Below are positions 27,201-35,800 of a DNA stretch of 64,000 nucleotides, in pieces (positions within the stretch are counted from its first letter, which is position 1; each line of letters begins with the position of its first letter). Position numbers and translations under genes: made by a program. The notes beneath the pieces are model-generated. The model saw only the letters and a list, made by a program, of their open reading frames with translations. It was not told the origin of the DNA and searched no databases. The stretch comes from Nipponacmea schrenckii. Its lineage: Eukaryota; Mollusca; Gastropoda; Lottiidae. The stretch covers positions 12,369,398 through 12,433,397 of the forward strand of contig JAUJPP010000003.1 in assembly GCA_030562195.1 (NCBI GenBank). Direction: 5' to 3'.

Positions 27201-28398
27201 CAGAAAAATACTTGGAACGTATGCTCATTTGAAACTTTTTATGAGAATTTCAACTTACAATCCTTGATTTGGATTGATTTGTGTCTTGAATATAATTATG
27301 TAAATAGTAAAAAAAAGTACTAGAAATTCATGAATTGCATAGGCTAAATCGTTCAAAGATTCCTCAAACTAGGAATCTTACATTATATTTCTTTATATGC
27401 CTCTTCAATATATCACAGTTTGAAAGCGAAAAATAGTGTACACACATATGGATTTGAAGACTAAAATTTCAACATTGAGCTATTAACACTTTTACTGTTA
27501 ACCATTCTAAAACTTCTGAGACTTCAATAGAACTCCATGTCCCATCTGTTTGTTTTAATTCATATAAAAATATACAAGTTGTTATTTAAAGTTAAACTAT
27601 CTAAATTAGGCTGCATTGACATGTACTTTATAGTACTAAAACCCACCTGGTGCTGTTAAACTAATAAACAGTTACAACCTTCAAACCAAAATTACTTACT
27701 TTGCAAACATAAAAAGCTGTTCCATATCTTCTGTTAATGCAAGCTGTGTTATAAACTGATAACCAAATAGTTCAATAGTAGAATTATTGCACCAAGGATG
27801 AATAGTTTTATCTTCACATAACAATCTGGAATCAAATAATTAAACTATGTTAACAAATTCAACATCAAACAAAATAAACATCATCTATTATGGACATTTT
27901 TAGAGACCTGTTGTTGTGTCATCAAAGAACCTAAATTACCATTAGATAAATCTAAACCAGATGATTAAACATACCTTTTCAGCCCACCTAATTTTAAACA
28001 ACTTTTACTATGGAAGTTAAACTTTCCCATTCTGACTTCACCAGCACAAGTAAAACATGATTCGGTTAATATATCAACAATGTCATCTGAAATAATAAGA
28101 GAACTATTTAATAAAATAATATTTTGTATTTTTCATACCAGTACTTTCACATATGGATATTGATAGCCAACACAGACCAAAGTCTGGTCAATGGCACTTG
28201 CAGTAGGATTCAACATTAAAAATAAATTTAAATTCATATCAGTTGACTGTATTATCGAAAGATTGGATTACCTGACTGAACGTCCATATAGTCTTCAACA
28301 GAATTGTTTGGTTGCTGATATGGAAGCTCTTCTAAATCAAAGGTCAATTGAGGTGACATAGGTGGTGTCATGGAGATTGTATCACTTGTTTCTGTCAT
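295..28398 (-). CDS. MMS22L: MMS22L, DNA repair protein; 5' complete, 3' end off the left edge
   Basis: MMS22L partners with TONSL to load RAD51 at stalled or broken replication forks in the nucleus. Identification rests on remembered similarity to vertebrate MMS22L, strongest in the exon reading KFHQRRLQELSETGLENF (20745-20856) and in the exons for LLYIGKISDLPS and ITVELEDV. Start ATG is 28396-28398. Exons traced with consistent phase: 28272-28398, 27975-28086, 27700-27825, 27133-27191, 26960-27038, 26520-26661, 26111-26180, 25813-25940, 24437-24541, 24106-24181, about 23575-23646, 23363-23422, 23088-23207, 22792-22844, 22135-22194, 21081-21188, 20745-20856, 20360-20532, about 19490-19749, 19262-19353, 18935-19003, 18663-18784, 18287-18371, 3948-4100, 3514-3641, 2761-2931, 2289-2411, 1028-1159, 855-913, 295-429. 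Unresolved: the 24106/23646 junction is out of phase, so a small exon is probably missing, and one stretch between 2761 and 2411 was not found. The C-terminal residues lie beyond position 1. Confidence 0.88.
4981..5451. mobile_element. TTAA-flanked MITE, copy A (471 bp)
   Basis: The ends are near-perfect inverted repeats of about 20 bp, AGGGGCACAGTCTTGATT on the left and AATCAAGATTGTGCCCCT on the right. Each is bounded outside by TTAA (4977-4980 and 5452-5455). A TTAA target duplication with AGGG termini is typical of piggyBac or Kolobok non-autonomous elements. No transposase is present; the open frame at 5087-5290 looks like chance. Length and termini resemble the two elements at 19878 and 22221, but I see no clear internal similarity. 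Confidence 0.72.
5529..6836 (+). mobile_element. Pearl-like (HINE/Helentron-type) element with tandem core repeats
   Basis: It begins with the short palindrome CTTGCCAGGCAAG followed by AACATACGCCCA. About seven diverged core units of roughly 160 bp follow, each carrying CAAGGGCAATAACTC, CTTATCAATTCCAATGCTCA, CACCAAGTTTCATCAAAATC and ATTGTAGCTTCTATTG. It ends in a GACCGACGGACAG stretch and the hairpin CCACATATTCATGTGG then GCGTATAAAAA. Subterminal ATACGCCCA and TGGGCGTAT are inverted relative to each other. This layout matches bivalve pearl elements, which are thought to be non-autonomous relatives of Helentrons. No protein is encoded. Confidence 0.7.
6837..7753 (+). mobile_element. Second pearl-like array abutting the first
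   Basis: About five tandem units follow, including phrases such as TTGACGCGTTTTTACTAAG, CATTCGATAATTTCCATTTT and AAGATCGGATAAAAACTG. The array ends with an ACGG-rich tract (about 7665-7705) and the hairpin CCACATTTCCATGTGG plus GCGTATAAAAAA. The units form a subfamily distinct from 5529-6836. The array has its own 3' terminus but no CTTGCCAGGCAAG 5' start, so it is either 5' truncated or a tandem-end duplication of the preceding element. Open frames here that read as G-R-T-D-G peptides come only from the microsatellite. Confidence 0.65.
7838..8850 (+). mobile_element. Third pearl-like array, different core unit, no 3' hairpin
   Basis: Near the left edge is ATACGCCCACATTTATA. Five or six units of about 165 bp follow, with the phrases CTGATTTTTAATAGGGTTCA, TGATTACAAACACTCACACC and CTCTCTATCGTGTCCACAAA. 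The element ends abruptly without the ACGG tract or terminal hairpin. Units of the same kind occur at 39430-39830 and 47440-47900. Confidence 0.6.
8855..9990 (+). repeat. Interspersed repeat, also present inverted at 35285
   Basis: The segment 8860-9085 (GAATATATTGTCTACGAGTAG-type start, GGTGTGACCTAATTATTT, ending in TAGCCTACATAATATT) reappears in reverse orientation at about 35290-35520. The part at 9700-9990 contains three diverged copies of a unit of about 115 bp with TCAAAAGGCTATATCAAGTG and ACCTTGACCTTCAA. No coding capacity or clear termini were found, so the class is unknown. Confidence 0.6.
10221..11219 (+). mobile_element. Pearl-like element, chimeric between two core subfamilies
   Basis: It starts with TAGCTTGCCAGGCAAGG then AACATACACCCACTGGCAGC. 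The first part (to about 10770) uses core units like those at 5529-6836. The second part (about 10775-11200) uses the GACGCGTTTTTACTAAG subfamily seen at 6837-7753. It ends with GGACGGACAAATGGACAGG and the hairpin CCACATTTCCATGTGGGCGT. The join near 10780 falls mid-unit. Confidence 0.65.
11810..12594 (-). mobile_element. Internally deleted hAT transposon with perfect 8-bp target duplication
   Basis: Terminal inverted repeats are CAGTGGCGTAAC at 11810-11821 and GTTACGCCACTG at 12583-12594. Extended similarity continues inward (GGGGGCCC, TTGTCCA). The flanks are identical 8-mers GTTAACAT at 11802-11809 and 12595-12602, the length expected for hAT insertion. Only the C-terminal part of the transposase survives, read on the minus strand from the right end. 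The 785-bp length and perfect duplication suggest a fairly recent insertion of a deleted, non-autonomous copy. Confidence 0.85.
12074..12520 (-). pseudogene. hAT transposase C-terminal (dimerisation) fragment
   Basis: The minus-strand reading contains the hAT dimerisation signature in the form VPELTTACALFLTLPFTVAS then AERSFSKL, followed by an in-frame stop at about 12230-12232. After the stop the same frame continues with LIKTYLRSQIAQNRLDGLSL and ends at TAA (12074-12076). The stop falls where family members usually have lysine, so it is a single inactivating substitution. The DNA-binding and catalytic N-terminal parts are absent. It cannot be a working transposase. Confidence 0.8.
12795..13185. 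repeat. Minisatellite, about 55-60 bp units
   Basis: Six or so imperfect tandem copies of a unit built from TATTCCTATCATATATCATA and ACATTATCATTCCTTCATCTT. The open frames over it (12750-13278) are repeat-derived, low-complexity S/Y/I-rich peptides and not genes. Confidence 0.8.
14056..14592 (-). pseudogene. LINE reverse transcriptase fragment (CR1/L2-like), frameshifted
   Basis: Two overlapping minus-strand frames give adjacent reverse-transcriptase motifs. CSIPQGSVLGP (14217-14423 frame) is followed in the other frame by HLSTDDTQILCDVD, matching the catalytic Y/F-A-D-D block with the first two residues changed to S-T. FLKLNDDKIEAIIF then matches the downstream 'LKLNDDKTE' segment of CR1/L2/Rex-type elements. 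A frameshift lies around 14300-14350. Only about 180 residues of the polymerase remain, and no endonuclease or 3' tail was seen. Clade assignment is from memory of motifs only. Confidence 0.65.
15136..17345 (+). mobile_element. Penelope-like retroelement (RT + GIY-YIG), degraded
   Basis: The N-terminal segment (15136-15260) reads LDRGLKFIPTPKLPN, typical of Penelope-like elements, then shifts frame. The RT spans 15300-16450 with KSDKGSCCVI, RHLYTLPKIHKNP, IPKGRPIISDC, ISIDVTSMYTNI and the catalytic FLDDIF (both Asp codons at 16271-16276). In-frame stops occur at 15776-15778 and 16451-16453. After about 16670 the frame shifts to a cysteine cluster (CMSTRCKTCPF), then shifts again near 16795 into a GIY-YIG endonuclease (VIYLISCKKCPKQYIGETKN) and the C-terminal tail, ending at a TAA near 17312. 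The cysteine linker suggests a Neptune-type lineage. An inverted repeat CTCGCCC-ATC-GGGCGAG follows at about 17327-17343. At least two stops and three frameshifts make it inactive. Confidence 0.88.
17483..17672 (+). mobile_element. Pearl-like 3' terminal fragment with ACGG microsatellite
   Basis: One partial core unit (CCGTTCATCGAAAAATTGCC, ACTGTAGCCTCTATTGCG), then about eleven ACGG-type repeats (17590-17632), then the terminal ATTATAATGTGGGCGTAT hairpin. It sits directly downstream of the Penelope-like element. Confidence 0.7.
19878..20328. mobile_element. TTAA-flanked MITE, copy B (451 bp)
   Basis: Bounded by TTAA at 19874-19877 and 20329-20332. Termini ATGGATAATAGCCGTAA on the left and TTCTAACGTCTATTATCCCT on the right are inverted relative to each other. 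The interior matches the element at 22221-22685 in opposite orientation (for example CAGTGGACTTAC, GGGAAGTAACTCTTACAT, GATGCATACTTATTTAAC). The right end stops 27 nt from the 5' splice site of the MMS22L exon 20360-20532. Confidence 0.8.
21360..22115 (+). mobile_element. Pearl-like element beside an MMS22L splice site
   Basis: It starts with GATAGCTTGCCAGGCAAGG. Four core units of about 150-160 bp follow (ATAAACCGACATCTGGAATC, GATGAATACACATACCAAG). It ends with an ACGG tract (22036-22070) and the hairpin CCACATTTTCATGTGGGCGT. All core units belong to one subfamily. Its right end is about 18 nt from the 5' splice site of the MMS22L exon at 22135-22194. Confidence 0.7.
22221..22685. mobile_element. 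TTAA-flanked MITE, copy C (465 bp)
   Basis: TTAA target duplications lie at 22217-22220 and 22686-22689. Termini AGGGATAATAGGCGTTAGAA and TTCTAACGCCTATTATCCCT are a perfect 20-bp inverted repeat. It is the same family as 19878-20328, inverted. The left duplication begins 23 nt upstream of the 3' splice site of the MMS22L exon 22135-22194, so the branch-point region of that exon must lie at or inside the element. Confidence 0.85.
24680..25657 (-). mobile_element. Decayed Tc1/mariner-superfamily element (pogo/Tigger-like)
   Basis: Termini CAGTGAAACCTGGTTATAAC and the right-end complement of CAGTGGTCCTTACTTATAAC are imperfect inverted repeats. Each is flanked by TA (24678-24679 and 25658-25659). 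The minus strand retains a short piece resembling the acidic C-terminal tail of pogo/Tigger transposases (reading DMRVGELKRIWYEVN then KFTDAPDTVRLDDF near 25070-25150), broken by stops. The catalytic domain is absent. It lies in an MMS22L intron. Confidence 0.6.
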
Positions 28399-28784
28399 AT
28401 CGCTTTAGTTTTATCTACACAGACAGGCTACAGATCAAAGACTGTAATCATTTATTCCATCAAGGACATGTTTATCATTTTCCTGCAATGGAAAGTAAAA
28501 ATTTGCAGTTAATTTAAGTTTCTGGTTATTTTTAAAAATTTTGAGCTATCAATTAATTTATAAACTATCAATAAAAATAAAATTATTTATTCTGTTAGGC
28601 ATCAAAAGTAACTTTCTGTTCCTGTTTTCTTTCTGAAAATCATTTGTGAAAAGAAGACATGCACTGAAACCTAAACAGAAAAGAAATTGACAATATGTTA
28701 CATATGACTGACTGGGGGGACTAATGTCAAATGTCAACAACTTTTAAAAAAAACATGGATATTATATATTATAGTCTAGAGGCC

Positions 28785-29640
28785 TACTCAACGAATACCA
28801 GTCAACTCGGGGACAAGTCAACTCGGGGAAAGTTAACTCGGAGACAAAGTGAGTTAACCTGGGTAAAAATTTCAATGACCTAAAAAATGAACTAAAGATA
28901 TGATAACGGCATCAGTAAATTTGTACCAGGGTTGACTGGAGAATATTGTCTCCGAGTTTAATTTTGTCTTCGAGTTAACTAACAAAGATGTGTCTCCGGT
29001 TTGACATGTACCCGAGTTGACCGAGTACCTACTCGACTGTCTCAACATATATTAGTATGGTACATGAAAATCCCCACAATTAGTCTGAAATTGCTGACTC
29101 AATTCCCAGCCTCTGATAGCTATTTGGACAGATATGGCTGGGAGAGAGTCAGAAAAACTAGGCACCAAAAACTTATGATTTTCTGCACCTCCAAGGGAGC
29201 AGGGTTTTTAAACGTATTTACATCCCTCGAAAGTAGAATATAATGATTAGCTGATATAAATAGATAGATCTTTTATTGTTCAATCAGATTAAATTGTCCA
29301 CATGTATCGATGGTTCCTTCATAGATTTATTCTCCAACAACATGTGATTTAACCATGTTTTCACGGCTATGGAGCAACCGGAATGTATAATAACAATGAA
29401 TAATCTCTATTTGAATGACCTAAAAAATGAACTTAAGATTATAATAACGGCATTGGTAAATTTGTCCCGGGTTGACTGGAGAATATTGTCTCCGAGTTTA
29501 ATTTTGTCTCCGAGTTAACTAACAAAAATGTGTCTCCGGGTTGACATGTACCCGAGTTGACCGAGTACCCCCCGGAGTTGCCGAAAAACCCAAATTTTTG
29601 GTGCCTAGTTTTTCTGACCCTCCCCTCAGCAAGTTTCGGA
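28785..29640. repeat. MITE-like inverted/direct repeat cluster upstream of MMS22L
   Basis: A segment of about 150 bp at 28880-29030 recurs as a direct copy at 29417-29572 (shared ATAACGGCAT, GGGTTGACTGGAGAATATTG, GTACCCGAGTTGACCGAGTA). A partial copy lies at 50409-50480. The left edge GTCAACTCGGGG and right edge CCCGAGTTGAC are inverted repeats. Between them, AGTCTGAAATTGCTGACTC...GTCAGAAAAACTAGGCACC (29080-29165) is inverted at 29606-29645. The frame at 29001-29243 is made of this repeat. Confidence 0.6.
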
Positions 29641-29645
29641 CTGCC

Positions 29646-32600
29646 TCACAATATGCTGATGTAATTTAAAATAAGAATAAAAAAATCAAAGATTATCGCC
29701 AGAAAAAAAGTTAGTTGTTACTCTATTGCCGACAGTGAATTTTGTAGAACTATAACCTTTAAAAGACGAGAATAAAGAAATTGAAAGTAGGCTACTCCAA
29801 TCCAAAGTATATAGTGCAAGTTGTCGTGCATTTCTCTGACAGTCGATCTACTAGATTTTTTACCTGTGTATCGCTGCATGTACGACCTTTATTTAATAAA
29901 AGGTAATTACTATAAAGGGTTTATGACAGGTTTGGTTGAAATAAAGTTCCACTGGCGAGTTAACGTTCGCTTCCAGCAATTGCTGATATCGCAAAAAAGT
30001 TCCACTTTCAATGTTTACATTTTATTTCCCGCCATTTAGTCTTGATCAATCATGACGGAATTTCTTTTCTGTTTTAAGCCATAGAACTGTATAACATATT
30101 ATCGACATGGAAACCGAGTCTATGTTGCCGGTTCGTTTCAATCACTGGTCCTTTGAGAAAAGAAAGAAAAACTTTACTGTCACAGTCCGCATGGCCATTC
30201 TCATTTACTTTAGAATTTCTTTAATTCGTTGAAATTGTATGAAATGCAGGATTTGAATAGCCATTGGCACAAGTTGTTGACATGAGTTACATTTCTTCAC
30301 CAGGATAATTATCTATGAGGATAATTCATTGATGAAGGGGGTTTGGGTATTTAACTTTGGACTAATCACAGACGTCCAAATTTAAACGAGAAAGTATTAA
30401 TTTTAGCCATAGAACTGTATACTGATACAGTTCTATGTTTTAGCAGAACTATCAATCACAGAATTTCAGTCATCAAATGCATTATCGTTCAAATCTTGAG
30501 ACCTCAACTTGTTATATTAAAAATATGTGCTAATAAAAAAAACACAGATATTTGGTCTAATTTGAATTAGATTGGCAGAACTATTTGAAATGAAACAAGA
30601 TAGAAATATCCAGCAAAAAAAAAAATCTAATATCATATCAATAATTTTATTAAAACAAATCTATATATCCAGTGCATTTCATAAATATTATTACTATAGA
30701 ATTAATAACATTTTCAAAACATCCAATAAAAATGAATAGGCCTATATATTGTTGGTTTCTTATCAGTTTATATAGGCTATAATTTTTTAGTCACAGATTT
30801 TCTGGAATAAAAAACAACAAAAAAGTCATTCAGTGTATCCAAAAAGAAAAAGAAACTTTAAATTGAAAGCTGCAAAAACTCGTTTAAGGTATGAAGGAAA
30901 AATATATGGCATAGCAAAAAAGCACTCCTATCATGATAACAGATTGTGCTAAACAATCAAAAAGATATTAAAGAATTTGAAATATAGGCCTACTGTTCAT
31001 TGGAGTGTAGGCCTAATAATAATCATATTTAACTGAAATAATAATAATAAACATCACAAAATAAAATATATTTAAAATCAAATTAAAATCAGTATCACAA
31101 ATATATTCCAATTTCATCATTTCATAAAATTCAAAATCAAATATTGTAGCACTAATAAAAACTCGAGTGTGTATGTTGATAAGTAAAATTCCATGTACCG
31201 TACTTCACAGAGCTAAAAAATGTCAATATGGTGATTGAGGATTCTTTACCATAATATCTAATGACAATGTATACATAATGGCTACTTTATTTTGAGGTAG
31301 TATCAAATAAAGAAACCATAGGTCTTATTTGTACATTGCTATCTTTGTCTAACTATTACAGTCCTGTTTGTTAATACTCATCTATAACCAACAAATTCTT
31401 TAAACACTCGATAACAATATTTTGCATTCTTAAAGAACAGAAAAAAACTTAATGTCAACAAATATAATAAACATTCCGAAATCAAGAAAGAGCAGAAATA
31501 TAAATGCTCTAAAATATGGCAACATAGAAAAATCACAATAAAAAAAATAACCCTTTCAATTATAAAAAAACATAGTTGAATTATTCATTCCAGTGAAAAT
31601 CACACAAAAAGAAAAGCTTATCAGTTTTTTCCACAAAAAACTAAGCACATTTGGCATTTTCAACTTGAGGTTATATAATGTGGGTGACCGCTTGAACCTT
31701 GTATAGGCCATATTTGATTGTTGTCACTTTCTGGTACTGTTCAAAAGCTAATTAAAATTTAGATCTTGTGATCAGAACCTCATGTTGCTATCTTGCTTGT
31801 AAATAACCTAATATTACAAATCACAGTCAGATTGAATATCTTAGGAGGTTTAACTGTCAGAATAAAATCATGCAAACAAATATATAATTTTAACCAAATA
31901 CGAGTCCATTTTTTTGTGGTTTATCAATATTATTATTTACATTGTGTCATATATTGTCATACAAGATTTCAAGCTGTCATCTACAACATTCATTTTATAA
32001 ATATACATGTACTTATCTTCCAAATTTCACTAATACAATCAAACAAATTTTACAAGATGTATCACATGGACAGAAATATAATATGTATCGTTACATGCAA
32101 TTTCAGATTGTACACAAAACTTGAGATTCCTGATCCATGTTTATGTGTTTTTGTCTTACCTATTATTTTTATAGAAAGTGACAGAACTAACAAAAAGAAC
32201 ACATGTTAAAAGAATTAGTAATATCTCATTGGACTTAATAGACCTTTTGGAGGTAGGCATAAAATGGACCTAATTAAATATTTCTGTAATTGATATTTTG
32301 GTCATTGGAATGCCTTCTATAATCTTACTACATTCATGTTTCTAATAGATTCAATTATTGTGTCTGTGGTGAAATATCATTTATTTTACCTGAATAACAA
32401 AACAAAAGCCAAATTACATGATGATAAATGATATTTCAAGACTTTTTATCCCATTAAAAGCCACAATAAGGTGAAAGGACTCAATTATGTGGTAATACAC
32501 TAAAAAATTGAATTTCCAATACATATAAGGTTATATTTGTATCAATAACAAAAAGTTAAATTTGAATAAAAATATCTCAAGTATTATTTAAACTGTTTAT

Positions 32601-32841
32601 GTAAAAACCCTGTCATGATAGTAAAATACCACTGATTTCTAAGTAGAAATTTTAAAACAGATTGATAAAGTATTATTGATCCCATATATCATCAAAATAA
32701 TTTATTCAGCCAAATACAATTTAAAATATAAAACTATATCATCTTAGCCTTTCCTTCTTTCATTCAGAAAAGATATCAAATTAAAAACAGATGTATGACT
32801 TATAACCAGTAGCTTAACTAAACTTAATAACTAATAAGTAC
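29646..32841. other. Intergenic region between MMS22L and SLC25A22
   Basis: Divergent sequence upstream of MMS22L and the 3' flank of SLC25A22, including its presumed 3' UTR just below 32842. I see no protein with family resemblance. A short plus-strand ORF of about 42 codons begins near 30107 (METESMLPVRFNHWSF), which I cannot identify and do not call a gene. A hairpin repeat at 30073-30441 is listed separately. The remainder is AT-rich. Confidence 0.5.
30073..30441. repeat. Repeat pair ending in a perfect hairpin
   Basis: TAAGCCATAGAACTGTATA at 30074 recurs near 30404. There it forms a perfect 13-bp stem, CATAGAACTGTAT, with a 4-nt loop and its complement ATACAGTTCTATG. The layout resembles a small MITE with a duplicated end, but no target duplication was recognised. 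Confidence 0.45.
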
Positions 32842-35800
32842 CTAAGGTTTATTCATACTTAATATATACTCTCCTACACCAAAATAATATACTGTCTGGG
32901 CAATACCAAATAATGGTGCTATCACAAGTATTCTACAAAGAGCACCTTTAAAAAATGCTGTTGGTCCTTCATTTTTCAGAACTTTCCTGTAAATATAAAA
33001 ATCATTAGTTAAATTCTGATGAATAACAAAGCATAAGATTTTATATTGTATCTGTAATAAGTTACATCACGTAATCAAAACTCTTTCGTTCATAACATTC
33101 TGATTCATATTTGGGGTTTTTAACTTAAATTTTTATGTAAATTCAAAATGCAACAAAAACAATACTTACTTAAAACAATCTACTATACCACTATAACTTT
33201 CTTCCCCTTTTGCTTGATGTAGCGTTTGTAATCTTGTTTTTACAACTAAAATTTACAATTAAAATTTTGTTTTTCTCTGAGAAGATAACTCATGGTAAAC
33301 AGAATCTCAAAATCTTATGCATTGTCTAAATTCTTGAAAAGATTACATTTGTTCTTGAATATGGAAATAGTGAAAATGATCAAACTGCCTTTAAATCAGA
33401 AACCTAGGAAAGATTTTTGTACCAGATAAAACTATCTCTTGGTAAGGCAGACAAAAAAACCCCAATATATATAAGAAACAAGTTACATACCATCTACTGG
33501 ATTAACAGTAAAAGATGCTGTACATCCTGCAATACATCCAGATATAAAAGAATGGTAAAATACAGCCTGATCGCTCCCTTCTCTTCTTTTACCCTACAAA
33601 AATTACATTTCAATTCAATATCAGTAACTTTCACATATTACCATAATTATACCATACTGCATTAAATAAAAAAATATTCACATATTACCATTATTATACC
33701 ATACTGCATTATTTAAATAAATAAATATTCACATATGACCATAATTATACCAGCAGTGTGATGTTAGTTTGTTATTCGTTATTCATGATTAACAAACAAA
33801 CTTCACATGTTATATTTTATTTGATTTTGACAAATAACGAAAAACTTATAATGTGATACTTTATGGGTGTAGTCCCTTAATCTAGCTACAGTTTATTTAT
33901 TTGTATTATTGTTTCCACTGTAATTGGATTATTAATCTAATGCTGACTGTGCATGCATGTTTGAAGTGGACAGCTTACATCGAGCTACGTCAGCCAATAG
34001 CCTGTCTGATTGAGCCTGTCAAGCCTGGAAGGGGAGCCAGAACAGAGGAGGATTCGTCACCACTAATCCCTGATATCTCTCTATCTCACTACCTTTTAGA
34101 AGATCTATACCTCATAAAACAATATAAAATACAACGTCATTTAAACATCTAGAAGTGCTACAATAATGAATAACGAAAAACGATTAACGAAAAACCGAAA
34201 AACGATTAACGAAGACCAAAAAAATGATTAACGAAAAGGGAATAACGAAAACGAATAACGAAAAGTGAATATCCCCCTCTTGATGCTTACAGAAGAACGA
34301 ATACCAAATATCATAGCCTCTGCCTTTGTTTCTTCTTTTAAATCCCAATTTTCAAAGTCATTTAAACATCTAGGAAGTGCTACAATAACGAAAAGTGAAA
34401 AACGAATAACGAAAAAAAAAATTACGAAAAACATGTGAAGTTTGTTTGTTATTCATTATTCAATAACCGAAAAAAATGGGACCGAGGGTTATCTGATAGA
34501 TGTATGCACAGCTGATCTTTAATTTTAAAATCCTGAAAGAAACAAACAGTGAACTCTGAGTAATCCAACACCAGAGTAATCCAACAGTCTGTGTAATCCA
34601 ACATTCTACATAATCCAACATTCTTTGTAATAATTTACTGGTCCTGATTGATTTCATTTTTATTCTTGTTGAAAAAACTGAGAATTCCGACATTCTGTCA
34701 ATTTTAATGTATATATTTTCAAAAACCTCATATTATTGTGATTCAAGAATGTAATTGGTGATATTTTTTTTTATAGTAAATAGAGTTTTGTTAAGCAGAA
34801 TATTTTAGAACATTTCAGAGATTTGTATTGCTCATTCATTCAAGGGGGGTAATTTTCAAGAAAACTGGCTTATGGAATAAACAATGAAGCTCTTTTTAAA
34901 ATTTTTCTATGATGTTGCCAACTTCCGCTTGAGAGTCGATGAGTCACATTGTTTGACATTCAACGACCATCTAATCGATTGTCGGTGCCGATAATTGGAA
35001 TATTACAAATTGCATATAAAGTTATACTTACTAGGGCATTGAGATGAGCAAATAATGGGAAGTATATTGCAGAAAATGTAATATCTCTTAATGCCGTTGC
35101 TCCACAACCTTGATATAAACCTAATATACCTCTTTGTTTTAATAATTCTGAAGCTATTTTAGTAGCTGATAATCTAGGTGCAGCAGCAGTACCACTGTTT
35201 CCAACTGTTACTTCAACTCTAGCTAAAAACAAATCAAATTCATAACTAGAATTGCTTACAATTATGAACATATTTCGACAGCCATAAAATATTATGTAGG
35301 CTAAATTTGCAATGACCTACATCTAGACAATATATTGAATATAATTTGACCTAGTTTTCAAAGTCATGAAATAATTAGGTCACACCTTCTGTGATGGCGA
35401 AAATATGAAAATTATCAATTTTTGCTGTATTTAAGAACACTTATCTCTATGAATTTTTTAAGTAAGCCAAATTAAAAAATATCTACTCGTAGACAATATA
35501 TTTAATATTATTTGACCTAATTTTCAAGGTCATAGATTAAGTGGGTCACACCTTCCATAGCGTTAAAGTGACATAATTTTGAAAAAATCAAAATTTGAAT
35601 AATTCGAAAGAAAATCTGAAATTTAAAAATCGATCTCCAAGAAAAGGTAGATAATGATCCAATGTATCTATGTGCTAAATTTCATTGAAATCAGTCTATC
35701 AATAGTGTCTGAATTTCGGATTTAAGAATTGTAACAAAAATTCAAAATGGTGGCTGGTTTGGCAGCTTGACCTAATTATTTAGGTCAAATCAATTACTAT

